54,472 nucleotides of DNA from ZC4RG30 sp040508085 (GCA_040508085.1 JBEVNO010000034.1:1-54472); one strand, 5' to 3'. Positions 8,285 to 16,519 are shown, counted from the first letter of the stretch. The notes: a model not told the origin generated them from the sequence alone. A program made the numbers and translations.

Positions 8285-10420
8285 TCATGAGCGGGTTAGC
8301 TGGTCGGCTATTGGAAGCCTCCTCACACGCTTTCCAGTGGCGGCGAACAGGGCGTTCGCCAGTGCTGGCATGACGCAGGCAGTCCCGGGCTCCCCGATGC
8401 CACCTGGCTCCATACCAGTAGGGTTCACGAATACGTTTATGGCGGGCGTTTCATTCATCCGGAGAATTCGGTAGTCGGAGAAATTGCTCTGCTCCACCCT
8501 GCCGTCCTTCAACGTGATACGTCCAAACAATGCGGCTGCGAGCCCGAACACGATTCCGCTCTCGATTTGGGCACTTACAATGTCGGGATTAACCACTGGG
8601 CCACAATCCACGACACAGGTAACGCGGGTTACCACCACGGATCCGTATTCATCTAAGCCGGCCTCGACGACCTGCGCGATATAGCTCCCGAATCCATTGC
8701 AAAGTGCGATGCCGCGGCCGCGGCCTTTCGGCACCGGCGAGTGCCATCCTGCACGCTCTGCTGCTGCATTCAGGACCCGAGCGGCACGGTCATTTGCGCC
8801 CAACATCGCCAGTCGATACTCCAGGGGGTCGCGCCCCGCGCGCGACGCAAGCTCGTCAATAAAGCTCTCCATAACGAACGTGCCGCGTGTGGAGCCTACG
8901 CCACGCCAGAATGCTGTGGGTACGTGCTGAGGCTCCACCGCGCTCCACTCCACGCGGATCCCTTTCAGCGCGTACGGGGAATTGGTCGCACCATCCACTG
9001 CGTCGGCGTCCACACCGGCCCGTATTGTCTGCGGAAAGTAGCGAGTCAGGATCGAGGATCCGGCGATGCGGTGGCGCCACCCTGCTGGCAGGCCGTCAGG
9101 CAAAACGGCGGCGTCGAACTTGTCGACATAGTACGGGCGGTACATGTCGTGTTGAATGTCTTCCTCGCGAGTCCAGATCACCTGCACTGGCCCTTCCGCT
9201 GCCATGGCAACCTGGGCTGCGCGTTCGATCCCGTCCACTTCAAGCCGGCGTCCGAAACCACCACCTAACAAATGATTGTGTATGTGCACGCTTTCAGTGG
9301 GCAGGCCCGTTACACGGGCGACCACGGCGCGTGCAAGGCCGGCAACCTGTGTACCGACCCAGACGTCGCAGCGGCCACGCTGCACGTGAACTGTGCAGTT
9401 CATGGGTTCCATGGCCGCATGGGCAAGGAACGGCTGCTCGTACACAGCCGTAACCCGATCTGGGGTGCCTTCAAGTGCTGTTCCTGAGTCGCTGTCTACG
9501 CGGGCGGGAGCACCTGGCCGGGCCACTGCCTCCCGAAGGTCGGCAGCGATCGATTCGGTAGTTACAGGCACGCCGACGGGCGCGATCCATTGCGGGCGGG
9601 CGGCCACCTGAGCTTGCTTCGCGCCCCAGGTATCTGTAGCGATTATCGCGAAGGCGTCGGGAAACTGGACGACTTGAACCACCGCCCGGAGGTTCTGCAG
9701 TTCCTTGATGTTGATCAGGCCAAGCCTTCCCCCGAGCACGGGACAGATGCTGATCAATGCGAACTTCACGCCTGGCGGCCTGGCATCGATGCCGAATTTG
9801 GCCGTACCGTTGATCTTTGAAGGTGTATCGACGCGAGGCAGCGACTTCCCGACCAGCCGCAACGCGCTGGCGGGCTTCAGGGCTGGCGCTGACGGCATGC
9901 GAAGTCGTGCTGCGGCATCTGCGAGATCAGCATAGGCCGCCCGCCTGCCCGTCTCGGCATGTGACACGACTCCCCTGGAGACGCTACAGGACTCGGGCTG
10001 CACGTTCCATTGCGCTGCAGCTGCCTGTACTAGAAGCACTCGGGCTGTTGCGCCCAATTGCCTCACGGGGTTCCAGGCGGCGCGGATCGTCGTAGATCCA
10101 CCCGTCATCTGCATACCTATGAGGGGGTTTCTATACCGGACATCGTCGCCAGGTGCATGCTCCAGATTGATCTGCGAGAGTTCAACCTCCAGCTCCTCGG
10201 CCAGCAGCATTGATACCGAGGTGTAGACACCCTGGCCCATCTCGACATACGGCATGATGAAGGTAATGCCCTGGGCCTTTGAGATGCGCAGCATCGGGCC
10301 CGGCGAGAACGTTTGTTGATGCTGCTCTGCACCGCCCGTGGCAAAGGGAATAGCAAGTGCAATGCCACCGGCTGCGCCGGCCGCCATCCGAAGGACTTCG
10401 CGTCGCGTCAGAGAGCCCAT
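8285..10420 (-). CDS. Molybdopterin-binding large subunit, isoquinoline 1-oxidoreductase beta type
   Basis: Catalytic subunit of a xanthine-oxidase-family molybdenum hydroxylase, 711 residues. The start at 10420 was preferred because it places a twin-arginine signal (LTRREVLRMAAGAAGG) directly at the N-terminus; a longer frame begins at 10459. Molybdenum-cofactor motifs include GGGFGRR in the middle and GEPG near the C-terminus, whose Glu is the expected catalytic base. TAT export with a small 2Fe-2S partner and no FAD subunit is the IorAB arrangement. Such enzymes hydroxylate N-heterocycles or oxidise aldehydes in the periplasm; the substrate here is unknown. The gene starts 1 base after the stop of the 2Fe-2S subunit gene. 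Confidence 0.93.
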   Translation of the reverse strand: MGSLTRREVLRMAAGAAGGIALAIPFATGGAEQHQQTFSPGPMLRISKAQGITFIMPYVEMGQGVYTSVSMLLAEELEVELSQINLEHAPGDDVRYRNPLIGMQMTGGSTTIRAAWNPVRQLGATARVLLVQAAAAQWNVQPESCSVSRGVVSHAETGRRAAYADLADAAARLRMPSAPALKPASALRLVGKSLPRVDTPSKINGTAKFGIDARPPGVKFALISICPVLGGRLGLINIKELQNLRAVVQVVQFPDAFAIIATDTWGAKQAQVAARPQWIAPVGVPVTTESIAADLREAVARPGAPARVDSDSGTALEGTPDRVTAVYEQPFLAHAAMEPMNCTVHVQRGRCDVWVGTQVAGLARAVVARVTGLPTESVHIHNHLLGGGFGRRLEVDGIERAAQVAMAAEGPVQVIWTREEDIQHDMYRPYYVDKFDAAVLPDGLPAGWRHRIAGSSILTRYFPQTIRAGVDADAVDGATNSPYALKGIRVEWSAVEPQHVPTAFWRGVGSTRGTFVMESFIDELASRAGRDPLEYRLAMLGANDRAARVLNAAAERAGWHSPVPKGRGRGIALCNGFGSYIAQVVEAGLDEYGSVVVTRVTCVVDCGPVVNPDIVSAQIESGIVFGLAAALFGRITLKDGRVEQSNFSDYRILRMNETPAINVFVNPTGMEPGGIGEPGTACVMPALANALFAATGKRVRRLPIADQLTRS

Positions 10421-10421
10421 G

Positions 10422-10895
10422 TCAGCGCTCCACCGCTTCGTTGCCCATCTCTGCCGCAAGCTTTATTGCTGCGCGGATGCGTAGATAGGTCCCACAGCGG
10501 CACAGGTTTCCGGACATGGCCGCATTGATCTGGTCGTCCGACGGCATCGGAGCCGATCTCAATAGCGCCATGGCCGCCATGATCTGCCCGGATTGGCAGT
10601 AACCGCACTGCGGAACCTCGATTTGACGCCAAGATGCCTGTACGCGCCGCCCCAGTTCTGTGGCTGCCACCGATTCGATAGTCTGAAGAGCCTTGCCACT
10701 GGAGGCGATGGCGGGCGTGAGGCACGACCGCACTGGCTGTCCGTCGAGCAGCACCGTGCAGGCTCCACACAGACCCGCGCCACAACCGAATTTGGTCCCG
10801 GTCATACCGAGCTGATCTCGCAGGATCCACAGCAAAGGCATGTCATCTGGAGCCTCCACCATGTGCATGTTTCCATTGACCAACAGTGATCGCAT
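10422..10895 (-). CDS. 2Fe-2S small subunit of molybdenum hydroxylase (IorA-like)
   Basis: Electron-transfer subunit of 157 residues with two 2Fe-2S clusters. The N-terminal plant-type ferredoxin domain binds the first through C38, C43, C46 and C58 (CGAGLCGAC); the helical C-terminal domain binds the second through C97, C100, C132 and C134 (CGYCQSGQ and CRC). It takes electrons from the molybdopterin subunit encoded immediately downstream. There is no export signal of its own, as expected for co-export with the TAT-tagged partner. The start at 10895 matches the usual family N-terminus. Its upstream region is shared with the divergent AraC gene, the likely regulator. Confidence 0.95.
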   Translation of the reverse strand: MRSLLVNGNMHMVEAPDDMPLLWILRDQLGMTGTKFGCGAGLCGACTVLLDGQPVRSCLTPAIASSGKALQTIESVAATELGRRVQASWRQIEVPQCGYCQSGQIMAAMALLRSAPMPSDDQINAAMSGNLCRCGTYLRIRAAIKLAAEMGNEAVER

Positions 10896-11301
10896 CGCGC
10901 TACCTTGGGCTGAGTGGCTGTACCGAATGTAGATTCAAACACCCCGCAAGACTTGTATGCATTTGCGACATCACGGTGCCCTATTGTCGCGATCACACAT
11001 GCCAGATGAGCAGGTGTGCAGCACCCCCGCTCGAGCCGGCAAACGTGCAGATGAGGGATCGGCGCAGCCGTGGATCCGAGCTTTGCATTTCGATCATGGC
11101 CGAGATGCGGCTATTGCCCCCCCTCTGGCTGCTTCGCATCTGCTTGCTCCGACGTCATCCTGATCTGGTAGCAGGCCGATACCCTGAAGGAGTGACTCGA
11201 ACACCCTTAGTTCTTGGGATGCCTGCGCGTCTGCGCTTCCCTAATGTGGAGCGGAGGTTTCCACAATCTCACTGGAACATCGGCGCAGGAAATGAGGAAA
11301 C
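10896..11301. other. Divergent intergenic region, hydroxylase operon to AraC gene
   Basis: About 400 bases without a convincing gene. It must hold the promoter of the iorA-like gene and, if the AraC gene is complete, its promoter too. Open frames here have no recognisable protein content. ACTTGTATGCATT at 10951-10963 recurs upstream of the methyltransferase gene (13656-13668). The AraC protein lacks its usual N-terminal domain, so part of this stretch may be decayed coding sequence, but I could not recover a recognisable domain in any frame. Confidence 0.5.
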
Positions 11302-12030
11302 ATGGGAAGAAGACCGGAATTCGAGCCACATGCGATTTCACCGCTCGTCCTGGCAGGCTCACAGGGATTTCTCCTGAACTTCATGGCACGACGCGATCGT
11401 ATGCGTCGGCGCCCCTGCCCGATCGGCCTTTGGCTCGGGCGGCCTAAGACGGGGAGTCTCAGCATTATCCGTATGAGAACGGAAGGCAGAGACTTCCAAG
11501 ATGACGTGCAACACGTTCGGACAGTGAGGGGGAATTGTCCGGATCCAGTTGTTCAAGCCCTGGGCGCCGTGCTCCTGCCGGTGCTTGAGGGCGCGCAGCA
11601 AAGTCGGAGTGACTTCATCGATCACATCCTGTGCGCCTTCTATTCCCACCTCTGCGCAACAGAGTTCACGCCGCCGACCGCCACAGCACATCGAGAGCGA
11701 CTTACCGCCTGGCAAGAGCGCGTTGCCAAGGAGGTCTTGTCGTCCAACCCCGAAAAGGGCCTGCGGATCTCCGAAGTTGCCGAGCGGTGCAAGCTCTCGC
11801 GCAGCCACTTCACGCGAGCATTCAAGCGCACCACCGGCTACACGCCGCAGCGCTGGCTGCTTTTGCACCGGATCGAGCGCGCCAAGAGCATGTTGCACGG
11901 CAACCGCCCCATCGCGGCTATTGCTGCAGAGTGCGGATTCGCGGACCAGAGCCATCTGACCCGCGCGTTCACGCGCGTCGTGGGTACGCCCCCTGCTACG
12001 TTTCGGCGCGGCCGGCTCTGCAAGTCATAG
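11302..12030 (+). CDS. AraC-family transcriptional regulator, N-terminus possibly truncated
   Basis: DNA-binding protein of up to 242 residues. The C-terminal ~100 residues form two helix-turn-helix motifs of AraC type (ISEVAERCKLSRSHFTRAFK and IAAIAAECGFADQSHLTRAF), preceded by the DPVVQALGAVLLPVLE segment that in related regulators follows a ~150-residue sensor domain. Here only about 78 residues of basic, unfamiliar sequence precede it, so the sensor domain seems missing or decayed. The start is uncertain (ATGs at 11302, 11383 and 11473 are possible) and no good ribosome binding site was seen. Position suggests control of the divergent hydroxylase or the downstream cysteine hydrolase. Confidence 0.65.
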   Translation: MGRRPEFEPHAISPLVLAGSQGFLLNFMARRDRMRRRPCPIGLWLGRPKTGSLSIIRMRTEGRDFQDDVQHVRTVRGNCPDPVVQALGAVLLPVLEGAQQSRSDFIDHILCAFYSHLCATEFTPPTATAHRERLTAWQERVAKEVLSSNPEKGLRISEVAERCKLSRSHFTRAFKRTTGYTPQRWLLLHRIERAKSMLHGNRPIAAIAAECGFADQSHLTRAFTRVVGTPPATFRRGRLCKS

Positions 12031-12144
12031 CACACCCGCACAATCCCGAAACCTCGTCAAGCGACAGTCTGGGTCAGGGGGCAAGAAGAATGCGCGCCGG
12101 CAAGGTTTCCGCCCCTCTCAACCCTTCCGCCAGAGGAGATTCGC

Positions 12145-12777
12145 ATGAACTTCATCGGACGTAACAAGACGCGCACCGCCATCCTGCTGGTTGACCCGTA
12201 CAACGACTTCCTGTCACCGGGTGGCAAGATCCATGCGCATGCGAAGCCGGTAATGGACAAGGTGGGCACGGTTTCCAACATGCTCGCGATCGTGAAGCTG
12301 GCACGGGAGATATCCGTTCCAATTGTCTACGTGCCGCATCACCGCGCCACGCCGACAGATTTCGCTGGGTGGCGCCATGTCACCCCCTACCAAGCAGGCG
12401 GGCATGACCTGCAGGTATTCGCTGAGGGAACCTGGGGCGGGTCCTGGCATGAAAGCTTCACTCCACAAACCGGGGACACCGTCGTCAAGGAGCATTGGTC
12501 GAGCGGTTTTGCCGGTACCGACCTGGACATCGTGCTCAAGCAGATTGGCGTGGAGTGCTTGATCCTGATCGGCCTGCTTGCCAACACCTGTTTGGAAGGC
12601 ACGGGTCGTGCTGGCATGGAACTTGGCTACCACATCACGCTGGTCCGCGATGCTACCGCCGCCTTCTCCGATGAAGCAATGCACGCCGCCCACGACATCA
12701 ATGGGCCCACTTATGCACATGCGGTAGTGACCACTGCAGAAGTACTGGCATCACTCTCGGCACTTGATGCGGCCTGA
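12145..12777 (+). CDS. Isochorismatase-family cysteine hydrolase
   Basis: Hydrolase of 210 residues with the family triad D17 (ILLVDPYNDF), K115 (VVKEHWSSGF) and C149 (GLLANTCLEGT). The family includes nicotinamidases, isochorismatases, biuret and ureidoacrylate amidohydrolases and N-carbamoylsarcosine amidase; residues around the triad do not tell me which applies. AGAGGAG about 6 bases before the ATG is a strong ribosome binding site and fixes the start. It follows the AraC gene by 114 bases. With the nearby molybdenum hydroxylase, a role in degrading an amide or N-heterocycle is a plausible but unproven idea. Confidence 0.92.
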   Translation: MNFIGRNKTRTAILLVDPYNDFLSPGGKIHAHAKPVMDKVGTVSNMLAIVKLAREISVPIVYVPHHRATPTDFAGWRHVTPYQAGGHDLQVFAEGTWGGSWHESFTPQTGDTVVKEHWSSGFAGTDLDIVLKQIGVECLILIGLLANTCLEGTGRAGMELGYHITLVRDATAAFSDEAMHAAHDINGPTYAHAVVTTAEVLASLSALDAA

Positions 12778-12905
12778 CCGCGCTTCATGGTTGTCGCGGC
12801 GTGCGACCGCCCGAACAGCCGACCACGGGGCGTGTGCGTCGACGAGCAAGATGCACACGTACAACGCAGCAGCCCGAAGCCGGTCCGCCATGACCCCGCG
12901 GCGTG

Positions 12906-13538
12906 TCAGGGCCTCACAAACCGATAGGCGAAACGATCAGTCTTTCCCTTGATCGATGGATCGAACACCTTGATCGAGTGCGGATCGTCCTTGTTCGCCA
13001 GCAGGGTGCTTTCCGCGTCGAATATGAAGCCGGCCGCCTCCACCTCCTCGCGAACAGTTGCAGGCTCAATCCGATGCAACGACGAAGCGGCGCTGGTGCC
13101 TGTTCCAACAGCGGCGGCGTGGTCTACGACGATATAGGAGCCACCTGGCTTCAGCCGCTCGTAGACAGCCCGATTGAAGCGGGCCGCCGTTGCGCCCTTG
13201 GCCTGAACCAGCGCCGCATGGAGATCGTGATAGAACAGGTGCAGCCACAGCACGTCCGCTGGTTGCGTGACCTCGGGCATCGCCACCAGGTCCGCCGAGA
13301 CGGCTTCGACATTCTCTCGGCGTGGCTCTTTCGCCAGCGTGCGCATGCGGTCGATCGAGTCTTTCTTCACTTGGAGGATCTCGGCAGGCACGAAGCTGTA
13401 GACCCGCCCTTCGGGTCCCACCTGGTCTGAGAACAGGCGGGTCCAGTCGCCGTCGCCCGGGTAAACGTCAATGACGGTGGAGCCCGGCTTGACGCGCGCG
13501 AACGAGGTCAACTCGGATTGCTTGGATTGGTCGTACAT
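12906..13538 (-). CDS. Class I SAM-dependent methyltransferase-like protein
   Basis: Protein of 210 residues with a Rossmann methyltransferase core: VIDVYPGDGDWTRLF as motif I, VEAVSADL as the acidic second strand, ADVLWLHLFYHDL and the GGSYIVVDHAA strand. AGGAG 8 bases before ATG 13538 defines the start. Proteins of this type that I recall often carry an N-terminal signal peptide; this one begins directly at the fold and is probably cytoplasmic. The substrate is unknown. It converges on the cysteine hydrolase gene (128-base gap) and lies downstream of the SDR genes on the same strand. Confidence 0.85.
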   Translation of the reverse strand: MYDQSKQSELTSFARVKPGSTVIDVYPGDGDWTRLFSDQVGPEGRVYSFVPAEILQVKKDSIDRMRTLAKEPRRENVEAVSADLVAMPEVTQPADVLWLHLFYHDLHAALVQAKGATAARFNRAVYERLKPGGSYIVVDHAAAVGTGTSAASSLHRIEPATVREEVEAAGFIFDAESTLLANKDDPHSIKVFDPSIKGKTDRFAYRFVRP

Positions 13539-13671
13539 CTTGTATCTCCTTTGCGGTTAGTGTCGGCGCCGCCCCTCGCTTGAACCAGACTGTGGCTGCC
13601 ATTGTCCCACGGGGCGGGCACGCGCCGAAATCGGCTGTCACAATCCATCAGACAAACTTGTATGCATTGGC

Positions 13672-14424
13672 TCAGACCTGCGCCATGCCCCCATCGACGG
13701 CCAGATCCACCCCGGTGATGTAGGAACCTTCATCAGAGGCGAGGAACGTGACGGCAGAAGCGATTTCCTCAGGGAGGCCCCTGCGAGCCATCGGGATCTG
13801 CGTGGTGAACTGCGCGACCGCTTGCTCGGCCTGTTCAGCGGTGAGTCCCGTCGTGGTCGCCAGCGCCGGGGTGTCGATTGCCCCGGGGCTCACGCAGTTC
13901 ACGCGGATATGGCGCTCCTTCAATTCCAGGGTCCACCCGCGTGCGAAGTTGCGCACAGCTGCCTTGCTCGCGGCGTAGGCGGTGAACCCCGGGAGCCCGA
14001 GCACGTTCGAGACCGAAGACGTCAGGATTATTGAACCACCGTCTTTGATGAGGGGAAGGGCCTTCTGCACCGTAAAGAACATACCCTTCACGTTCACGTC
14101 GAAGGTCTGGTCAAAATGGGCCTCAGTGGCTAGCGCGAGCGGCGCGATTGTCCCCGCGCCCGCGTTTGCGAAGAGAATGTCGATGTGGCCATGTTTCTCC
14201 TTGACGACAGCATAGAGCCGGTCCAGATCCGCCAGGCGCGAAACATCTCCTGCCACCGTGGTGACGTTCTTGTTGATCAGGGTGGCAGCATCATCCAGCT
14301 CTTTCGCTCGTCGCCCTGTGATCACGACGTGCGCACCTTCCTCCACGAAGCGCCTGGCTGTGGCCAAGCCAATTCCGCTGCTCCCGCCGGTAATGACGGC
14401 GACCTTACCTTCCAGTTTTTTCAT
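13672..14424 (-). CDS. SDR-family NAD(P)-dependent oxidoreductase (first of a tandem pair)
   Basis: Classical short-chain dehydrogenase/reductase of 250 residues. It has the nucleotide-binding motif TGGSSGIG (12-19), NAG at 87-89, and catalytic N111, S137, Y150 and K154 (YAASK). R38-R39 after the second strand (TGRR) suggest NADP(H) preference. AAGGA lies 8 bases before the ATG. It is the second gene transcribed after the LysR-divergent promoter and is clearly paralogous to the SDR gene 48 bases upstream. The substrate cannot be assigned; family members reduce or oxidise alcohols and ketones, and names such as glucose 1-dehydrogenase are often given without proof. Confidence 0.95.
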   Translation of the reverse strand: MKKLEGKVAVITGGSSGIGLATARRFVEEGAHVVITGRRAKELDDAATLINKNVTTVAGDVSRLADLDRLYAVVKEKHGHIDILFANAGAGTIAPLALATEAHFDQTFDVNVKGMFFTVQKALPLIKDGGSIILTSSVSNVLGLPGFTAYAASKAAVRNFARGWTLELKERHIRVNCVSPGAIDTPALATTTGLTAEQAEQAVAQFTTQIPMARRGLPEEIASAVTFLASDEGSYITGVDLAVDGGMAQV

Positions 14425-14472
14425 AGTCTTTGTCCTTCATTGCGCGCGGCCCGGCATGCGGCCGCGCCGGTG

Positions 14473-15207
14473 TCAGAGCTGCGCCAGGCCACCGTCAACG
14501 GCGATCTCGCTGGCGGTCATGAAGCTGCTATCCGACGACGCGAGGAAGGCAGCCGCTGCTGCGACCTCCGCTGGATCGCCCATGTGCTGGAGTGCAGTCA
14601 TCGAGCCATAGGCTGTCAGGCCCGCCTCGCCTAGCGCTGCCTTCGCGAGTTCGGTTGCCACCGCCCCAGGGGACAGGACGTTCACCCGGATGCCAGTGCC
14701 CTTCAGGTCTTCCGCCCAGGTGCGCGCGAGGTTGCGCACTGCGGCCTTGCTCGCGCTGTAGGCGGTGAACCCCGGAGCGCCCGTGGTGCCGGCGCTCGAT
14801 CCGGTCAGGATGATCGAACCGCCCTTGCCCATCAGTGGCAATGCCTTCTGGACCGTGAAGATCGTACCCTTCACGTTGACGTCGAAGGCTTCGTCTATGT
14901 GCCCGGCAGTGATTTCGCCGAGCTTGAGCTGGCTTCCTACGCCGGCATTGGCGAAGACGATGTCGAGGGTGCCGCGCTCGGCCTTCACCACCGCGTAGAG
15001 CCGGTCCAGATCGGCCTCATCGGAGACCGATCCCGCCACTGCGCGGGAATTGGGACCAAGCTCGGCCGTGGCAGCGTCCAGCTCTTTCTGCCGGCGGCCG
15101 AAAATGAAGACGAATGCGCCCTCCTCGATGAAGCGCTTTGCAGCGGCGAGGCCGATACCGGTAGCGCCACCTGTGATCACAGCGGTCTTTCCGTCCAGTC
15201 TGTTCAT
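14473..15207 (-). CDS. SDR-family NAD(P)-dependent oxidoreductase (second of a tandem pair)
   Basis: Short-chain dehydrogenase of 244 residues, a close paralogue of the SDR encoded next to it: both share RFxEEGA, DLDRLYAVVK, FDVNVKG and FTVQKALPL blocks. It has TGGATGIG for cofactor binding, NAGVG, the catalytic Ser in TGSSAG and YSASK. GRR after the second strand again suggests NADP(H). AGAAGG lies about 10 bases before the ATG. Being first after the promoter shared with the divergent LysR gene, it is the most likely direct target of that regulator. Substrate unknown. Confidence 0.95.
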   Translation of the reverse strand: MNRLDGKTAVITGGATGIGLAAAKRFIEEGAFVFIFGRRQKELDAATAELGPNSRAVAGSVSDEADLDRLYAVVKAERGTLDIVFANAGVGSQLKLGEITAGHIDEAFDVNVKGTIFTVQKALPLMGKGGSIILTGSSAGTTGAPGFTAYSASKAAVRNLARTWAEDLKGTGIRVNVLSPGAVATELAKAALGEAGLTAYGSMTALQHMGDPAEVAAAAAFLASSDSSFMTASEIAVDGGLAQL

Positions 15208-15276
15208 GTCTTGAAGCCTTCTCTTGGGGTGTACGGAAGCAGGTGCCCGTTCACTTGAGGCCCAGCCTAGTCACCC

Positions 15277-15299
15277 AGCCGGCATCTGATTAGCCGGCA
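15277..15299. promoter_or_regulatory. Candidate LysR-type operator, direct repeat AGCCGGCA
   Basis: AGCCGGCA occurs at 15277-15284 and again at 15292-15299, a 15-base period, in the 141-base region between the divergent LysR and SDR genes. Each copy contains the palindrome GCCGGC. LysR regulators usually bind such intergenic sites and repress themselves while controlling the divergent gene. A -10-like TAGAAT for the LysR gene lies at 15328-15333. Confidence 0.4.
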
Positions 15300-15348
15300 A
15301 TTCGGGGATTAACTATCCCACCAGCGGTAGAATGGCCGAGGAGGCTCG

Positions 15349-16293
15349 ATGAACCGCGATCTCAATGACACGTTGGTGTTCGTCAAGGTGGTCGAACTGG
15401 GTAGCTTCACTGCCGCCGCCAAGGCGCTGCGGCTTCCCAACACCACGGTGAGCCGCAAGGTGCAGGAGCTGGAAGTGCGGTTGGGAGCCCAGCTATTGCA
15501 TCGCACGACCCGCAAGCTCGGCCTGACCGAGGCCGGCAGCGTTTATTTCGAGCATTGCCAACGCATCGCCCGGGCCCTCGACCAGGCGGAGAGTGCCGTG
15601 GGCGAGTTACAGAGCGGACCGCGTGGATGGTTGCGAATCACCACAACGTACGCGCTGGGCACCACCTGGCTCGCGCCCTTGCTCGGCGAATTCCACGCGC
15701 GCCATCCGCAGGTGCGCGTCGAACTGCTGCTGAGCAACGAGCACCTCGACATCATCGCTGGCGAGATTGACATCGCGCTGCGCGTGGGCAACCTCGCGGA
15801 TTCCAATCTTGTCGCCCGCAGGCTCAATGTCTTGCGCACCGGCATCTACACAAGCCCGGGCCACATCGAACGCTTTGGCGAACCCCTGCACCCCAATGAT
15901 CTGATCCACCATCGCGCGCTTACGGTCCACAGGAGCCGCAATGCCTGGACGCTGAGCGATGGCAGCGGCAAGCCGCACGAATTTCCGATCGACCCGATCG
16001 TGATCGCCAATGACCCGAGCGCACTGCGCGCTGCCATGTTGGCGGGAGCGGGCATCATGCTGACCACCGATGCGTGGGTGCGGCCCTACGTCGAGCAGGG
16101 GCGGGTGCGGCGCGTGCTGACCAGTTGGCGCGGACTGGACATTGACCTCAACGCGGTGTTCCCGCACGGACAGGTGCAGTCGCCAAAGGTGCGCGCGTTC
16201 GTCGATTTCCTCATCGAGCGCCTGAACGTTGAGGGGGACTACACGCAGGGGAACCCGGACGGCGCGGTTGCGCCGCGGCCTGGCCCGCGCTGA
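15349..16293 (+). CDS. LysR-family transcriptional regulator
   Basis: Regulator of 314 residues. The N-terminal winged helix-turn-helix (about 5-64: VKVVELGSFTAAAKALRLP, TVSRKVQELEVRLG, QLLHRTTRKLGLTEAG) is typical of the CrgA/DsdC-like branch of LysR. The effector-binding domain follows (about 90-295). GAGGAGG lies before the ATG and TAGAAT further upstream. It is divergent from the two SDR genes, the usual layout for a LysR gene and its target, so it probably controls them in response to a small molecule that is not identifiable. The C-terminus extends about 15 residues past the usual end with a Pro/Gly/Ala-rich tail. Confidence 0.95.
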   Translation: MNRDLNDTLVFVKVVELGSFTAAAKALRLPNTTVSRKVQELEVRLGAQLLHRTTRKLGLTEAGSVYFEHCQRIARALDQAESAVGELQSGPRGWLRITTTYALGTTWLAPLLGEFHARHPQVRVELLLSNEHLDIIAGEIDIALRVGNLADSNLVARRLNVLRTGIYTSPGHIERFGEPLHPNDLIHHRALTVHRSRNAWTLSDGSGKPHEFPIDPIVIANDPSALRAAMLAGAGIMLTTDAWVRPYVEQGRVRRVLTSWRGLDIDLNAVFPHGQVQSPKVRAFVDFLIERLNVEGDYTQGNPDGAVAPRPGPR

Positions 16294-16326
16294 GCGATGG
16301 CCATCCGGACTGCTGGAACCGGTAAT

Positions 16327-16417
16327 TGGCGGAGAGTGAGGGATTCGAACCCTCGAGGGGCTTTTGACCCCTACACCCTTAGCAGGGGTGCGCCTTCGAC
16401 CACTCGGCCAACTCTCC
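16327..16417 (-). tRNA. tRNA-Ser(GCT)
   Basis: A class II tRNA on the minus strand. The acceptor stem GGAGAGT pairs with ACTCTCC, the T arm reads GAGGGTTCGAATCCCTC, a long variable arm is present, and the anticodon GCT is at 16381-16383. Discriminator G (16330) is followed by an encoded CCA (16327-16329). Its position downstream of csrA matches the alaS-csrA-serV order of Escherichia coli. The 3' end faces the lower-GC region at 1-16 kb. Confidence 0.97.
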
Positions 16418-16432
16418 GTCCGGCTGACGGGC

Positions 16433-16470
16433 AAAAAAAAACCCGCGACTGCCACTTGGGCAGGCGCGGG
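16433..16470 (-). terminator. Rho-independent terminator after csrA
   Basis: On the minus strand CCCGCG-CCTGCC, a short loop, then GGCAGT-CGCGGG, followed by nine T residues. It ends 15 bases before the tRNA-Ser gene and 49 bases after csrA, so it should end the csrA transcript; read-through would be needed for csrA-tRNA co-transcription. Confidence 0.85.
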
Positions 16471-16519
16471 ATGATACTGGCCTGACCCCCGGGGGGTAAA
16501 GGCTAAAACGGGTCGGCGA

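Noticed and set aside
11185..11215. Possible copy of the tRNA-Ser 3' end (GTGACTCGAAC...)
   Set aside because: Too few matching bases with the tRNA T arm to be an attachment site.
10951..13668. 13-base repeat ACTTGTATGCATT upstream of two minus-strand genes
   Set aside because: A match of this length is expected by chance several times in a 54-kb window; kept only as a note.
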